Shown: positions 8,731 to 19,322 of the stretch, in pieces | Layout of the letters: the number at the start of each line of letters is the position of its first letter | How positions within the stretch are numbered: position 1 is the first letter of the stretch | Source: DATLGB01 sp037724045 | GTDB lineage: Bacteria; Actinomycetota; Thermoleophilia; Solirubrobacterales; Solirubrobacteraceae | DNA: 41,402 nucleotides | Direction: 5' to 3' | NCBI GenBank assembly: GCA_037724045.1 | Contig: JBBJOW010000034.1 | Span: 1 to 41,402 of the forward strand | Notes under the pieces: model-generated | Database searches by the model: none | What the model saw: only the letters and a program-made list of their open reading frames with translations | Told to the model about the DNA's origin: nothing | Translations under genes and position numbers: made by a program

Positions 8731-9410
8731 GCTGCCACCGCCAGGGTCTCGTAACGCAGCTCGACCGGATCGGGAACCGTGTCGCGCACGCGGTGGAGCA
8801 GCTCCGCGCGGTCCGGGCGCGCGGCGACGCGGCTCCAGGTGCCGACCAGCTGAGCGAAGCCCTCGGCGCTGAGCGTGTGCGCATGGTCGAAGCGCCGCGC
8901 CTCGGCGTCGCCCAGCCCGTCCCAGGTCCCCCGGCGCCCCGGATGGTGGCCCCGGCCGGGGCCGAGCAGCGCGTGCAGCTCGGGGTACCAGGGCTCGTCG
9001 TCCCAGGCCTCGAGGTTCCACAGCAGGCCGGCGCGGGGCGCGACCCGGCGCATCTCCGCCACCGCTGCCGGCGCGGAGAACCAGTGGAAGGCCTCGGCGA
9101 CGAAGACGATCGCGAAGGCGCCGTCGGCGCAGGGGATGGACTCCGCGACGCCCTCGAGGACCACAGGCGCCACGGAGGCGAGTTGCGCGCGCATGCCGGG
9201 CAGCGGCTCGACCGCGGTGACGGCGTAGCCGCGGGCGACGAGGTCCCGCGTGAGCTTGCCCGTGCCGGCGGCGAGGTCGAGCACCGGTGCGCCGTCGGGC
9301 AGGCCGGCGCAGAGCCAGTCGACCGCCGCGGGCGGCCACCCCGGTCGCACGCGCTCGTAGGCCGACGCGTCGGCGCTCCAGGCTGCGGTCGCCCGCGCGT
9401 CGACGGTCAC
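8727..9410 (-). CDS. SAM-dependent methyltransferase (class I, UbiE-like)
   Basis: Cytosolic methyltransferase of about 227 residues. The SAM-binding motif I is PVLDLAAGTGKLT, followed by the acidic end of strand 2 (AVEPLPGM), motif II-like GVAESIPCADGAF and VFVAEAFHWF, then the Trp-rich segment GLLWNLEAWDDE common in this group. The GTG at 9410 was chosen since the protein begins VDARATAAWSADASAYERVRP shortly after it, as relatives do; the further upstream extension is low-complexity sequence over the acnA promoter region. The acceptor substrate is unknown. It is first in an operon with the DUF427 gene and divergent from acnA. Confidence 0.85.
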   Translation of the reverse strand: MTVDARATAAWSADASAYERVRPGWPPAAVDWLCAGLPDGAPVLDLAAGTGKLTRDLVARGYAVTAVEPLPGMRAQLASVAPVVLEGVAESIPCADGAFAIVFVAEAFHWFSAPAAVAEMRRVAPRAGLLWNLEAWDDEPWYPELHALLGPGRGHHPGRRGTWDGLGDAEARRFDHAHTLSAEGFAQLVGTWSRVAARPDRAELLHRVRDTVPDPVELRYETLAVAA

Positions 9411-9595
9411 CGTGCGCAGATTAGGGGCGGTCGCCGAATTGGATGTGCGTTTGGGCGCGTGAGCCGTGGATGCCTGGGCCCGCACGATTCCGGAGTCGAT
9501 GCGCGCATCGGCGAGGAATCGGGTGGGTCCAGGCGCCGCGGATCGCGCGCCCAAACCGCATGATTATTCAGCGAGTGACCCTTAGGCTGCACACC

Positions 9596-12403
<2,808 letters not shown>

Positions 12404-13456
12404 ATGGCTCCCTCGATGATCCCCGACGTCTTCCGCGACCTGCTGACCGCAGCCGGTCCCTCGGGCTACGTTGGCCCGGCCGCGACCGTCTTCCGCGAGG
12501 CGTGTGAGCCGCTGGCCGGCTCCGTCGTCACCGACGCGCACGGATCGACGGTGGCCCGCCTCGCGGGTGGCGGCGGTCCGCGCGTCGCGGTGATGGGCCA
12601 CGTCGACGAGATCGGCCTCATCGTCACCCACATCGACGACAACGGCTTCCTCTGGTTCGGGCAGATCGGCGGATGGGACCCCCAGATCCTGGTCGGCCAG
12701 CGCGTCGACGTCCTGACCCGCGCCGGGACCATCCCCGGTGTCGCCGGGCGCAAGCCGATCCACCTGCTCACCGACGAGGAGCGCAAGCAGGTCCCCAAGC
12801 TCAAGGACCTGCACATCGACATCGGCGCGCGCGACGGTGACGAGGCTCGCTCGCTGGCCCGGGTGGGCGACGTCGCGGTCATCAGCGCCGAGCCCGTCGA
12901 GCTGCCCAACCACCGCATCGTCTCGCGCTCGCTGGACAACCGCGTCGGCTGCTTCGTCGCCTACGAGACGCTGCGGCTGCTCTCCGAGGGCGAGGCGCCT
13001 CCCGGCGAGTTCATGGCGGTCGCGGTCAACCACGAGGAGACGAACTTCGGCGGATCGACCCAGACGACCTACGCGCTCGAGCCCGACGTGGTCGTGGTCA
13101 TCGACGTGACCCACGAGACGGGCGCCCCCGGCGTCGACGAGAAGGAGAACGGGCGCCACCCGTACGGCTCCGGGCCCGCCATCATCCGCGGCGCGACGTT
13201 GTCCCCGCGGGTCTTCGACCTCCTGGTCGAGGCCGCCGAGGCCGAGGACATCCCGTACACGATCGAGGCGACTGGCCGGTCGACCGGGACGGACGCGGAC
13301 GCGGTCGTCACGAGCCGCGCGGGTGTGCACGCCGCCTCGATCGGCGTGCCGTGCCGCTACATGCACTCCGCGGTGGAGATGGTGCAGCTCGACGACGTGC
13401 TCGCGACCGCCCGGCTGTGCGCGGCGTTCGCGCGCCGCCTCACGCAGCCGCTGTGA
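12404..13456 (+). CDS. M42-family metallo-aminopeptidase
   Basis: Cytosolic two-metal aminopeptidase of the M42 family (glutamyl aminopeptidase/TET-type, FrvX-like), 350 residues. Metal and catalytic residues visible are H66 and D68 in GHVDEIG, D178 bridging in SRSLDNRVG, the general-base pair E211-E212 in NHEE, D234 in VIDVTHE, and a C-terminal His in YMHSAVEM. TET peptidases form dodecamers that trim short peptides; this is family knowledge, not visible here. Translation starts right after the acnA stop with no gap, and its own stop overlaps the HAD gene start (GTGA). Confidence 0.93.
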   Translation: MAPSMIPDVFRDLLTAAGPSGYVGPAATVFREACEPLAGSVVTDAHGSTVARLAGGGGPRVAVMGHVDEIGLIVTHIDDNGFLWFGQIGGWDPQILVGQRVDVLTRAGTIPGVAGRKPIHLLTDEERKQVPKLKDLHIDIGARDGDEARSLARVGDVAVISAEPVELPNHRIVSRSLDNRVGCFVAYETLRLLSEGEAPPGEFMAVAVNHEETNFGGSTQTTYALEPDVVVVIDVTHETGAPGVDEKENGRHPYGSGPAIIRGATLSPRVFDLLVEAAEAEDIPYTIEATGRSTGTDADAVVTSRAGVHAASIGVPCRYMHSAVEMVQLDDVLATARLCAAFARRLTQPL

Positions 13457-14142
13457 CCGACGCTGCGCTGCTGGTCCTCTGGGACATCGACGGGACCCTG
13501 CTGCAGCGCGGGTCGGAGGCGCACGCGCGGGCGCTGCTGCGCGCGCTGGGGGAGGTGCACGGGAACGACCTCGGCTTGGAGGACGTGCGCGGCATAGACG
13601 CCGCCGGCCGCACGGACGGGGCCATCGCGCGCGACATCCTGCTCGCCTGCGGGGTGGAGGCATCCTCGATCGACAAGGAGGTGGATGCGGTTGCGCGCGC
13701 CTGCGCGAGCGCGTACGACGAGCTGTGCCCGGCCGACCTCTCGGCCTTCGTCGCGCCCGGGATCGCAGAGCTGCTCGAGCTGCTCTCCGGCGACGAGCGC
13801 TACCGCCCGTCGCTGGTGACCGGCAACTTCGAGCGCGTCGCCCGGCTCAAGCTCGCCCGCGCCGGGATCGGCGACTACTTCGAAGCAGGCCAGGGCGGCT
13901 TCGGCTCCGACGCCGAGGCCCGCGAGGAGCTTCCGCCGATCGCCCGCGTCCGTGCGGGCGACTGGCCGCGTGAGCGCACCGTCGTCGTCGGGGACACCCC
14001 GCGCGACATCGCCTGCGCGCGCGCCGACGGGCTGCGTGTGGTCGCCGTCACCACGGGCCCGTACGAGGCCGAAGCGCTGGCCGGGGCCGACCACGTCGCG
14101 TCGGGCGCCTCGGAGCTGGCCGAGCTGCTCCCGACGCTCTAG
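13453..14142 (+). CDS. HAD-superfamily phosphatase
   Basis: Cytosolic haloacid-dehalogenase-type hydrolase of 229 residues. Motif I is LWDIDGTLL with the nucleophile D11 and the acid D13, motif II is SLVTGNF, and motif IV is VVVGDTPRDIACA. The alpha-helical cap between motifs I and II marks a C1-cap phosphoglycolate-phosphatase-like member; the substrate is not predictable. The GTG at 13453 overlaps the M42 stop as GTGA and places the first beta-strand directly after it. It ends 7 bases from the convergent CcdA-like gene. Confidence 0.9.
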   Translation: MTDAALLVLWDIDGTLLQRGSEAHARALLRALGEVHGNDLGLEDVRGIDAAGRTDGAIARDILLACGVEASSIDKEVDAVARACASAYDELCPADLSAFVAPGIAELLELLSGDERYRPSLVTGNFERVARLKLARAGIGDYFEAGQGGFGSDAEAREELPPIARVRAGDWPRERTVVVGDTPRDIACARADGLRVVAVTTGPYEAEALAGADHVASGASELAELLPTL

Positions 14143-14149
14143 TGGGACG

Positions 14150-15583
14150 CTAAAGCGCGACGCGCAGGATGCGCGAGGTGGTGCGGCCGCCGCGGAGGTG
14201 GCGGAGTGCGGTGACGTAGGCGGTGGCGCCGTCGAGCGCGGTGGTCCACAGGGTCTGGGTGAAGCCCGCGGGCGGGCGCCTGGCCGGCGTCGGCGGTTGC
14301 TTGCCCGGCGCGTAGTCCTCGTCGTGGTCGGTGAGCCCCGGCTCGTGCCCGCTGTCGCGGCGTGCGGTGGGCGTCGTCGCGAGGACCGTGCGGTTGCCGA
14401 GCACGAGCTGCTGGCGGCGAGCGGTGGAGCGTACGAAGAGCAGACGGTCGGCGACGCGCGTCGGCGCGAGCAGCAGCGCGCCGGCCGCGCTGCGCAGCAG
14501 ACGCTCGCTACCCGTGTTCACGTCGAGGGACCGGATCCGGCTGAGCCTGGGCGACTGCTGGGCGTAGGTGACGACGGAGCCGTCGAGCGACGGCCGGCCG
14601 AGCGATTGGAGGCCGCGCTCGACGGCGACCGTGGTCGGCGGCCCCGCACCGTCGATCGCGGTCGCCAACAGGCGCCGATCCGAACGCCAGGCGACGTGGG
14701 TGGGAGACAGCGCGAGCGCGTCCGCTCCCGGGGCGGGGATCGTCGCCGTCGGGGTGAGCGTGGCGGCGTCGGCGACGACGATCCGCCTTCCGGAAAGCCA
14801 GGCGACCTGCCGACCCGAGACGGCGGGGTGCGTGCCGGGCAGCGCGATCCGCTCCTCGTCGCGCACGAGCACACCCGGGCCCTCGTCGGGCTGGTAGCTG
14901 ACCAGGCCGGCGCTGGCGCTCGGGTCGCTCGCGCCGGGCGCGAAGGCGCTTGCGGCGCGCGCCGCAGGCGGGGACACCAGCAGCGCCGTCGCCGCAGCGA
15001 CGAGCGCGAGCGCCACGCCCACGCGCAGGCCCCGCAGGACCTGCGGGCGCTCGCCCAGCAGCGCGGCGCCGTCGTCGCGCAGCCCCAGCAGGGCGACCGG
15101 CACGGCGCGCCCGGCGCCGAACGCGAGTCCGACCAGCACGCCGGTCAGCGGCGTCCCGATCGCCAGGCAAGCGGCGGCCAGCGCCCACGTCGCGAAGGTG
15201 AGCAGGAAGGTGGTGAAGCCGAGGCCGAGCAGGACGCCGTAGAGCGCGGTCGCCAGCGGGAGCGGGAGGAAGCGCCGCCACGACTCGGGCACCTGGCGGC
15301 GCACCTGCGGGACGATGCGCCGGCCGGCGGCGTCACCGAGGGCGGCCAGGAGCAGCGCGGCGATCGCCACCGCGACGGCGGTCGCCCCACCCGCGCCGAG
15401 TGTCTCGCCGAGCAGCCCCAGCCCGCCGAAGGTCGCCGCCCCGCCGGCCAGCGCGCCGACGGCGAACGTCGCGGTCGCAACCGGCCGGCGATCGAGCGTG
15501 TCGATCATGCTCAGCCCGCACGGCGACCACGAGCCCGCCACCCCGGCCAGCAGCGCCGTCGCGATCAGCGCCGCGCTCAGCAC
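14150..15583 (-). CDS. CcdA/DsbD-like membrane domain fused to an extracytoplasmic propeller-like domain
   Basis: About 477 residues from GTG 15583. The N-terminal half has about six hydrophobic segments beginning ALIATALLAGVAGSWSPCGLSMI. The SWSPCG box resembles the first Cys-Pro segment of CcdA/DsbD electron carriers, although a second partner cysteine is not obvious. After the last TM segment (ALALVAAATALLV) comes about 240 residues of repeated short beta-strands (AWLSGRRIVVAD, AWRSDRRLLATA, VTYAQQSPRLSRI), like a beta-propeller outside the membrane. GTG 15583 lies at the island's left boundary; an extra N-terminal stretch to 15688 is open but made of island DNA. The gene probably once followed the MauE-like fusion gene now at 31982-33193, which would make both parts of an envelope redox module. 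Function inferred, not known. Confidence 0.7.
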   Translation of the reverse strand: MLSAALIATALLAGVAGSWSPCGLSMIDTLDRRPVATATFAVGALAGGAATFGGLGLLGETLGAGGATAVAVAIAALLLAALGDAAGRRIVPQVRRQVPESWRRFLPLPLATALYGVLLGLGFTTFLLTFATWALAAACLAIGTPLTGVLVGLAFGAGRAVPVALLGLRDDGAALLGERPQVLRGLRVGVALALVAAATALLVSPPAARAASAFAPGASDPSASAGLVSYQPDEGPGVLVRDEERIALPGTHPAVSGRQVAWLSGRRIVVADAATLTPTATIPAPGADALALSPTHVAWRSDRRLLATAIDGAGPPTTVAVERGLQSLGRPSLDGSVVTYAQQSPRLSRIRSLDVNTGSERLLRSAAGALLLAPTRVADRLLFVRSTARRQQLVLGNRTVLATTPTARRDSGHEPGLTDHDEDYAPGKQPPTPARRPPAGFTQTLWTTALDGATAYVTALRHLRGGRTTSRILRVAL

Positions 15584-15594
15584 GGGACCTTGGT
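15576..15594. repeat. Left island boundary repeat (att-like)
   Basis: CTCAGCACGGGACCTTGGT. On the minus strand it reads T-K-V-P-C-stop in the frame of a vanished upstream gene and contains the GTG start of the CcdA-like gene. It matches 31981-31999 at 16 of 19 positions; the three differences all fall at third codon positions of the TKVPC reading. Confidence 0.6.
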
Positions 15595-16168
15595 GTCGTG
15601 GGCCGTTGTGCGCGTGTTCGGCCGGGCGCTCATCGACGGCCAGCGTACGCACCCAGCCGGAGCCGTCGCGTAACTCCTGTCCATCCACCGACCTCCCCGG
15701 ATCCGACGCGCCCGGAGGGCACCGGCGCGGCTTTACGACCGCGGGACGGCTCGAAGGAGTTGATCAAGCGTCGCGCTCGCTCTCTACTCGAAGCCGCGGC
15801 CGCGCTCGCGGACCAGGAGGAGACAACGAGGCAAGACGCTCGGCGGCGCGCGCGGGGAGGCCCCCTGTTGTAGCGACGTCGCCGAGACACCAGCCGGTAG
15901 CCCTGCCAACAGAGGGAGAGTGAAGGCTGCTCTGACGCCGAGGGAGAGTGCGGCGAAGGCGCGCCTGCGTGGGCAGGGATGGTGTCGGGGCCGACTCAGG
16001 AAGGCAGTAGAGCGTGCGCTAGCGCCTGTGACCGCGGTCCGAGGTCCCGTCATGATCACGCCATGCGGTCACCAAGCCCGGAAAGGATTCTGAGCAACTC
16101 AGGTACTGGCATGAAAACGGCGCTAAAGGTGCCGTTAAGGCCGCGGTAGGTAACACCGTGGGTACGAG
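15595..16168. other. Island left margin without a recognisable intact gene
   Basis: About 570 bases. On the plus strand 15760-15873 reads KELIKRRARSLLEAAAALAD and continues as a charged helix to a stop at 15873. This looks like the C-terminal scrap of a helical protein but is not assignable. A 57-codon plus-strand frame from GTG 15920 is basic and unconvincing. An inverted repeat at 16116-16136 is listed separately. No tRNA gene, which would be a common integration site, is visible. Confidence 0.4.
16116..16136. promoter_or_regulatory. Inverted repeat ahead of the RHH regulator (candidate operator)
   Basis: AACGGCGC at 16116-16123 and GTGCCGTT at 16129-16136 are inverted with one mismatch and a 5-base spacer (TAAAG). 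The site lies 33 bases upstream of the ribbon-helix-helix gene that heads the restriction-modification operon. RHH proteins usually bind such short palindromes in their own promoters, so autoregulation of the operon is a reasonable inference. Confidence 0.45.
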
Positions 16169-16429
16169 ATGAAGATCTTCTCGATCAAGGTGACGGACGC
16201 TCTTCACGAGCGGATCGAAGAAGCTGCTGAGGCGCGCGGCCTCACACGCCACGGGTTCGTGAGAGAGTGCGTGCTGGCAACGCTCGACGGTCGCGTGGTC
16301 GAGTCAGACGCGACCGAGCGCAACGGGCGACTCATCCGCGAGCAGGCGGAGTCCGACCGCCAGCGCCTCGCTGAGGTTCTGGCAGCGATGCGATCAGGAG
16401 CGGCTACAGCCTCAGCAACATGGCGATGA
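16169..16429 (+). CDS. Ribbon-helix-helix (CopG-like) regulator
   Basis: Small DNA-binding protein of 86 residues. The first 40 residues fit the RHH fold: a beta-strand MKIFSIKVTD, helix 1 ALHERIEEAAEARG, the turn LTRHG and helix 2 FVRECVLATL. A charged tail rich in Arg and Glu follows. It has no toxin neighbour; instead its last bases overlap the start of the adenine methyltransferase, so it is probably the operon's transcriptional controller, a role played by small regulators in many restriction-modification systems. The candidate operator 33 bases upstream supports this. The antitoxin alternative is less likely given the context. Confidence 0.7.
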   Translation: MKIFSIKVTDALHERIEEAAEARGLTRHGFVRECVLATLDGRVVESDATERNGRLIREQAESDRQRLAEVLAAMRSGAATASATWR

Positions 16430-18114
16430 GTGCGGTCGCGGGCACGTTGTTGAGGTCGGGCGGCGCTCGCCTTCCGCCGCTTCGCCACATACCCTTCCCC
16501 GCCTTGAAGCACCTCTCCATCCTCGCTCACGCAGATCCAGCCGAGATCAACGGCAAGAGCGTCCAGCAGCGTGCAGCCGGCCGCTTCTACACGCATGAGC
16601 GGATCGGGCGTGCACTGGCCGCGGAGGTCGCTGACACCGTTCCGCACGGCCTCGACGCCGTGTCGATCCTCGACCCGTTCGGCGGCGACGGCCGACTCCT
16701 GGTCTGGCTGACCGAGGAGCTAGCGGTCCGCGGGTTTCGCAAGATCGAGGCGTCTGTGTGGGACCAAGAGGGCGACGCGGTGGATGTCGCAGTCAAGGCT
16801 CTCGAGGCGACGGCATCCAAGCTGGACGTCGAGATCGAGGTCGACAGGTGGACAGGAGACACGTTCGAACGCGCCATCACCGAGCGTCGCCGCTGGACGC
16901 TGGTGATCACGAACCCGCCGTGGGAGCTGCTGAAGCCAGATCACCGGGAAATGCGGCGGCTGCCGCCGGACCTCCGCGATGAGTACATCGCCGAGCTCCG
17001 AGCCTTCGATCGCCGACTCAGCAGCGAGTACCCGACGTCCCAACCGTCCAGACGCTTCGCCGGCTGGGGCACGAATCTCTCGAGGGTCGGGACTGAGGTC
17101 GCGCTAAGGCTGACCGAACACGGAGGGTCGTGCGGTGTCGTCTGCCCCTCTTCGCTGCTCGCCGACAGCACGACAGGGACGCTCCGGCGGTGGCTATTCC
17201 AAGAGTTCGCTGTCAACGCGATCACGCACTTTCCCGCCGAGGCACGTCTGTTCCAGGGCGTTGACGTGCCCTGCTGCACCTTCGTGGCTGTACGGGGAGG
17301 CGCAGCCGCCGCAACATCGATCACTCGTGTTGCCCCAGACCACTCGGTCGTGGAGCGCACAGCGGTGCAACTCGACCACCGCTGGCTCGACGGGCGCGAC
17401 TTCGCGGTCCCCGTCCAGATGGGTGTTGATGGCATCCGACTGTTGCGCTTGCTCGACCAGCACCCTCGATGGGCTGCGTTCGAGGGCCGTGGCCCCGCCG
17501 CACTCTGGGCCGGTCGCGAGCTGGACGAAACCCGCCGAGCCGAGTTCACGCTCCCGGAGGGCGATGTCGCCTTCGTGCGCTCGTTGCACATACAGCGCCT
17601 CGTGCCTCCGCGGCTTCCACCCGAGTTCGTAGATCTCTCGAAGCGAGCACTGCCCGCATCCACCGGCTTCGTCCGTCTCGCGTGGCGCGACATCTCGCGG
17701 CCCTCGCAGAAGCGGCGGGTCCACGCCACCCTGCTCCCCGCTGGTTGCGTCACCGGCAACTCGCTGAGCGTCGCTTACTTCCGCGACCAGGACCACCCGA
17801 GGTTGCTCGCGCTGCTCGGCATCGTGTCTTCGCTGCCGTTCGAGTTCCAGGTGCGGTCGCTCCTGATGACGAACCACGTCTCGCTATCGGTCATGCGAGC
17901 GTCCCGGGTTCCCGCTCTCGATGATCCAGCCGTTGTGCGCGAGCTGGCGGAAGCCACTTTCCGCTGCCTGCAGGGAGAGAGTGAAGCGGAGGAACAACTC
18001 GAGTTGGCAGTCGCCCGCGCTTACGGCCTGGACGCGGAGGCCCATGCCGCGATCGCCGCGTTCTTTGGATTCAGGTCGCCGATGTCGGCGCTGCCGGCGG
18101 CGGTCGCCGCCTGA
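16420..18114 (+). CDS. N6-adenine DNA methyltransferase
   Basis: Modification enzyme of 564 residues. Order of motifs: a motif X-like GRFYTHERIGRALA (54-67), SAM-binding motif I DPFGGDGRL (85-93), and the catalytic motif IV NPPW (165-168), which is diagnostic of N6-adenine transfer. About 350 C-terminal residues carry the target-recognition region. The motif order X-I-IV with a C-terminal recognition domain is of the gamma type. Starts ATG 16420 or 16426, overlapping the RHH stop. Its stop overlaps the ATG of the cytosine methyltransferase (TGATG), so both are translated together. A paired adenine and cytosine methyltransferase is the known arrangement for type IIS systems of the Eco31I/Esp3I/Alw26I kind, where each enzyme protects one strand of an asymmetric site. 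Confidence 0.92.
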   Translation: MAMSAVAGTLLRSGGARLPPLRHIPFPALKHLSILAHADPAEINGKSVQQRAAGRFYTHERIGRALAAEVADTVPHGLDAVSILDPFGGDGRLLVWLTEELAVRGFRKIEASVWDQEGDAVDVAVKALEATASKLDVEIEVDRWTGDTFERAITERRRWTLVITNPPWELLKPDHREMRRLPPDLRDEYIAELRAFDRRLSSEYPTSQPSRRFAGWGTNLSRVGTEVALRLTEHGGSCGVVCPSSLLADSTTGTLRRWLFQEFAVNAITHFPAEARLFQGVDVPCCTFVAVRGGAAAATSITRVAPDHSVVERTAVQLDHRWLDGRDFAVPVQMGVDGIRLLRLLDQHPRWAAFEGRGPAALWAGRELDETRRAEFTLPEGDVAFVRSLHIQRLVPPRLPPEFVDLSKRALPASTGFVRLAWRDISRPSQKRRVHATLLPAGCVTGNSLSVAYFRDQDHPRLLALLGIVSSLPFEFQVRSLLMTNHVSLSVMRASRVPALDDPAVVRELAEATFRCLQGESEAEEQLELAVARAYGLDAEAHAAIAAFFGFRSPMSALPAAVAA

Positions 18115-19322
18115 TGGCCGCGAACCACTACACGGCGTCGCTCAGTGCGCTGGATCTCGCCATCGTCGCATCGGTGCCGCCTGGCGGCAACTGGAAGAAC
18201 GTCCCGACCAGTATCGACTGCAAGCGGCTCGACACGATCCGAGCTTCGTTCGCCCGCGGTGAGGGCAGCCGTTCGACGTACTACGGCCGGCTTCGCCCGG
18301 ACGCTCCGAGCTACACGATCAACACCTACTTCTCCCGGCCCGGGAACGGGTGCCACATCCACTACGCGCAGGACCGAGTGATGTCCCAGCGCGAAGCCGC
18401 GAGATTCCAGTCGTTCCCGGATCGCTTCGAGTTCCACGGCGCGAAGAGCGCGATCAACAACCAGATCGGCAATGCGGTGGCACCGTTTCTCGCGTACCAG
18501 GTCGCGAGGCAGATGGGCGAGCCAGGCGTCTTCGTGGACCTGTTCGCGGGCGCGGGAGGCTTGTCTCTGGGGTTCGTGTGGGCTGGCTGGCAGCCCTTGG
18601 TGGCGAACGACTTCGACGCGCCATCACTTGCGACGTACGCGGCCAACATCCACGACGAGGTTGTCCACGGCGACATCCGCGAGACGACCGTGCGCGAACA
18701 GCTTCTCGCGAAGGCTCGGAGGGCCCGGCAACAGGCCGGCGACAGGCAGTTGCTGATTCTGGGCGGGCCTCCTTGCCAAGGCTTCTCGACGGCTGGCAAG
18801 AGGCGGTCGATGGCCGACGACCGAAACCAGCTCTTCTGGCAATACCGCGACATCGTGCAGGAGCTTTCGCCGGACGTCTTCGTGTTCGAGAACGTGACCG
18901 GCCTCCTGAATATGGAGAAGGGCCGTGTCTTCCGCGACGTGTGTTCGGTGCTCGGTGAATCGATGGCCGACATTCGAGCCGACGTGCTGAAGGCGGAGCA
19001 CTACGGAGTTCCGCAGCGTCGATGGCGTGTCTTTGTCGTTGCAAGTCGCGCCGGCCGATGCCCCGAGCCGCCAACGGCGATAACCGATTTCCCCGCCGAA
19101 GCGGCCGAACGTCGCGGGCTGTCCATGACCCCTGGTGCCACCGATGCCATTGGGGATCTGCCGCCGCTGCAGCCAACTCAGGACGGGTCAGACCTCCCGC
19201 TCCGACCGGCCACCACTCCATACCAGCGCCTCAGCCGCGGAATGATCACGCCAGAGGAGTACCTAAGCCCGTTGCAGGCAGCGGCGACGCTCATCGACGA
19301 GCAACTCCCGCTGGCTAGCTGA
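18114..19322 (+). CDS. Circularly permuted C5-cytosine DNA methyltransferase
   Basis: Modification enzyme of 402 residues with all key C5-methyltransferase motifs but in rotated order. Motif IX (SQREAARFQSFPDRF, 91-105) and motif X (INNQIGNAVAPFLA, 114-127) come first. Motif I (VDLFAGAGGLSLGF, 141-154), motif IV with the catalytic C221 (GGPPCQGFS), motif VI (FENV, 258-261) and motif VIII (YGVPQRRWRVFVV) follow. The chain ends in the first part of the target-recognition domain (AIGDLPPLQ, then PYQRLSRG), whose second part is at the N-terminus (VPPGGNWKNVP, then RLRPDAPSYTI). The break is thus inside the recognition domain. Natural permutations of this kind are known (M.BssHII). No residue looks lost, so an active enzyme is expected. 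Confidence 0.93.
   Translation: MAANHYTASLSALDLAIVASVPPGGNWKNVPTSIDCKRLDTIRASFARGEGSRSTYYGRLRPDAPSYTINTYFSRPGNGCHIHYAQDRVMSQREAARFQSFPDRFEFHGAKSAINNQIGNAVAPFLAYQVARQMGEPGVFVDLFAGAGGLSLGFVWAGWQPLVANDFDAPSLATYAANIHDEVVHGDIRETTVREQLLAKARRARQQAGDRQLLILGGPPCQGFSTAGKRRSMADDRNQLFWQYRDIVQELSPDVFVFENVTGLLNMEKGRVFRDVCSVLGESMADIRADVLKAEHYGVPQRRWRVFVVASRAGRCPEPPTAITDFPAEAAERRGLSMTPGATDAIGDLPPLQPTQDGSDLPLRPATTPYQRLSRGMITPEEYLSPLQAAATLIDEQLPLAS

Noticed and set aside
13952..15673. 573-codon plus-strand open frame opposite the CcdA-like gene
   Set aside because: Shadow of the minus-strand membrane protein; Arg/Gly/Ala-rich with no family signature.
15595..16168. tRNA gene as the integration site of the island
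   Set aside because: No cloverleaf-forming sequence or CCA-type 3' end was found at either boundary; a protein-gene 3' end fits instead.
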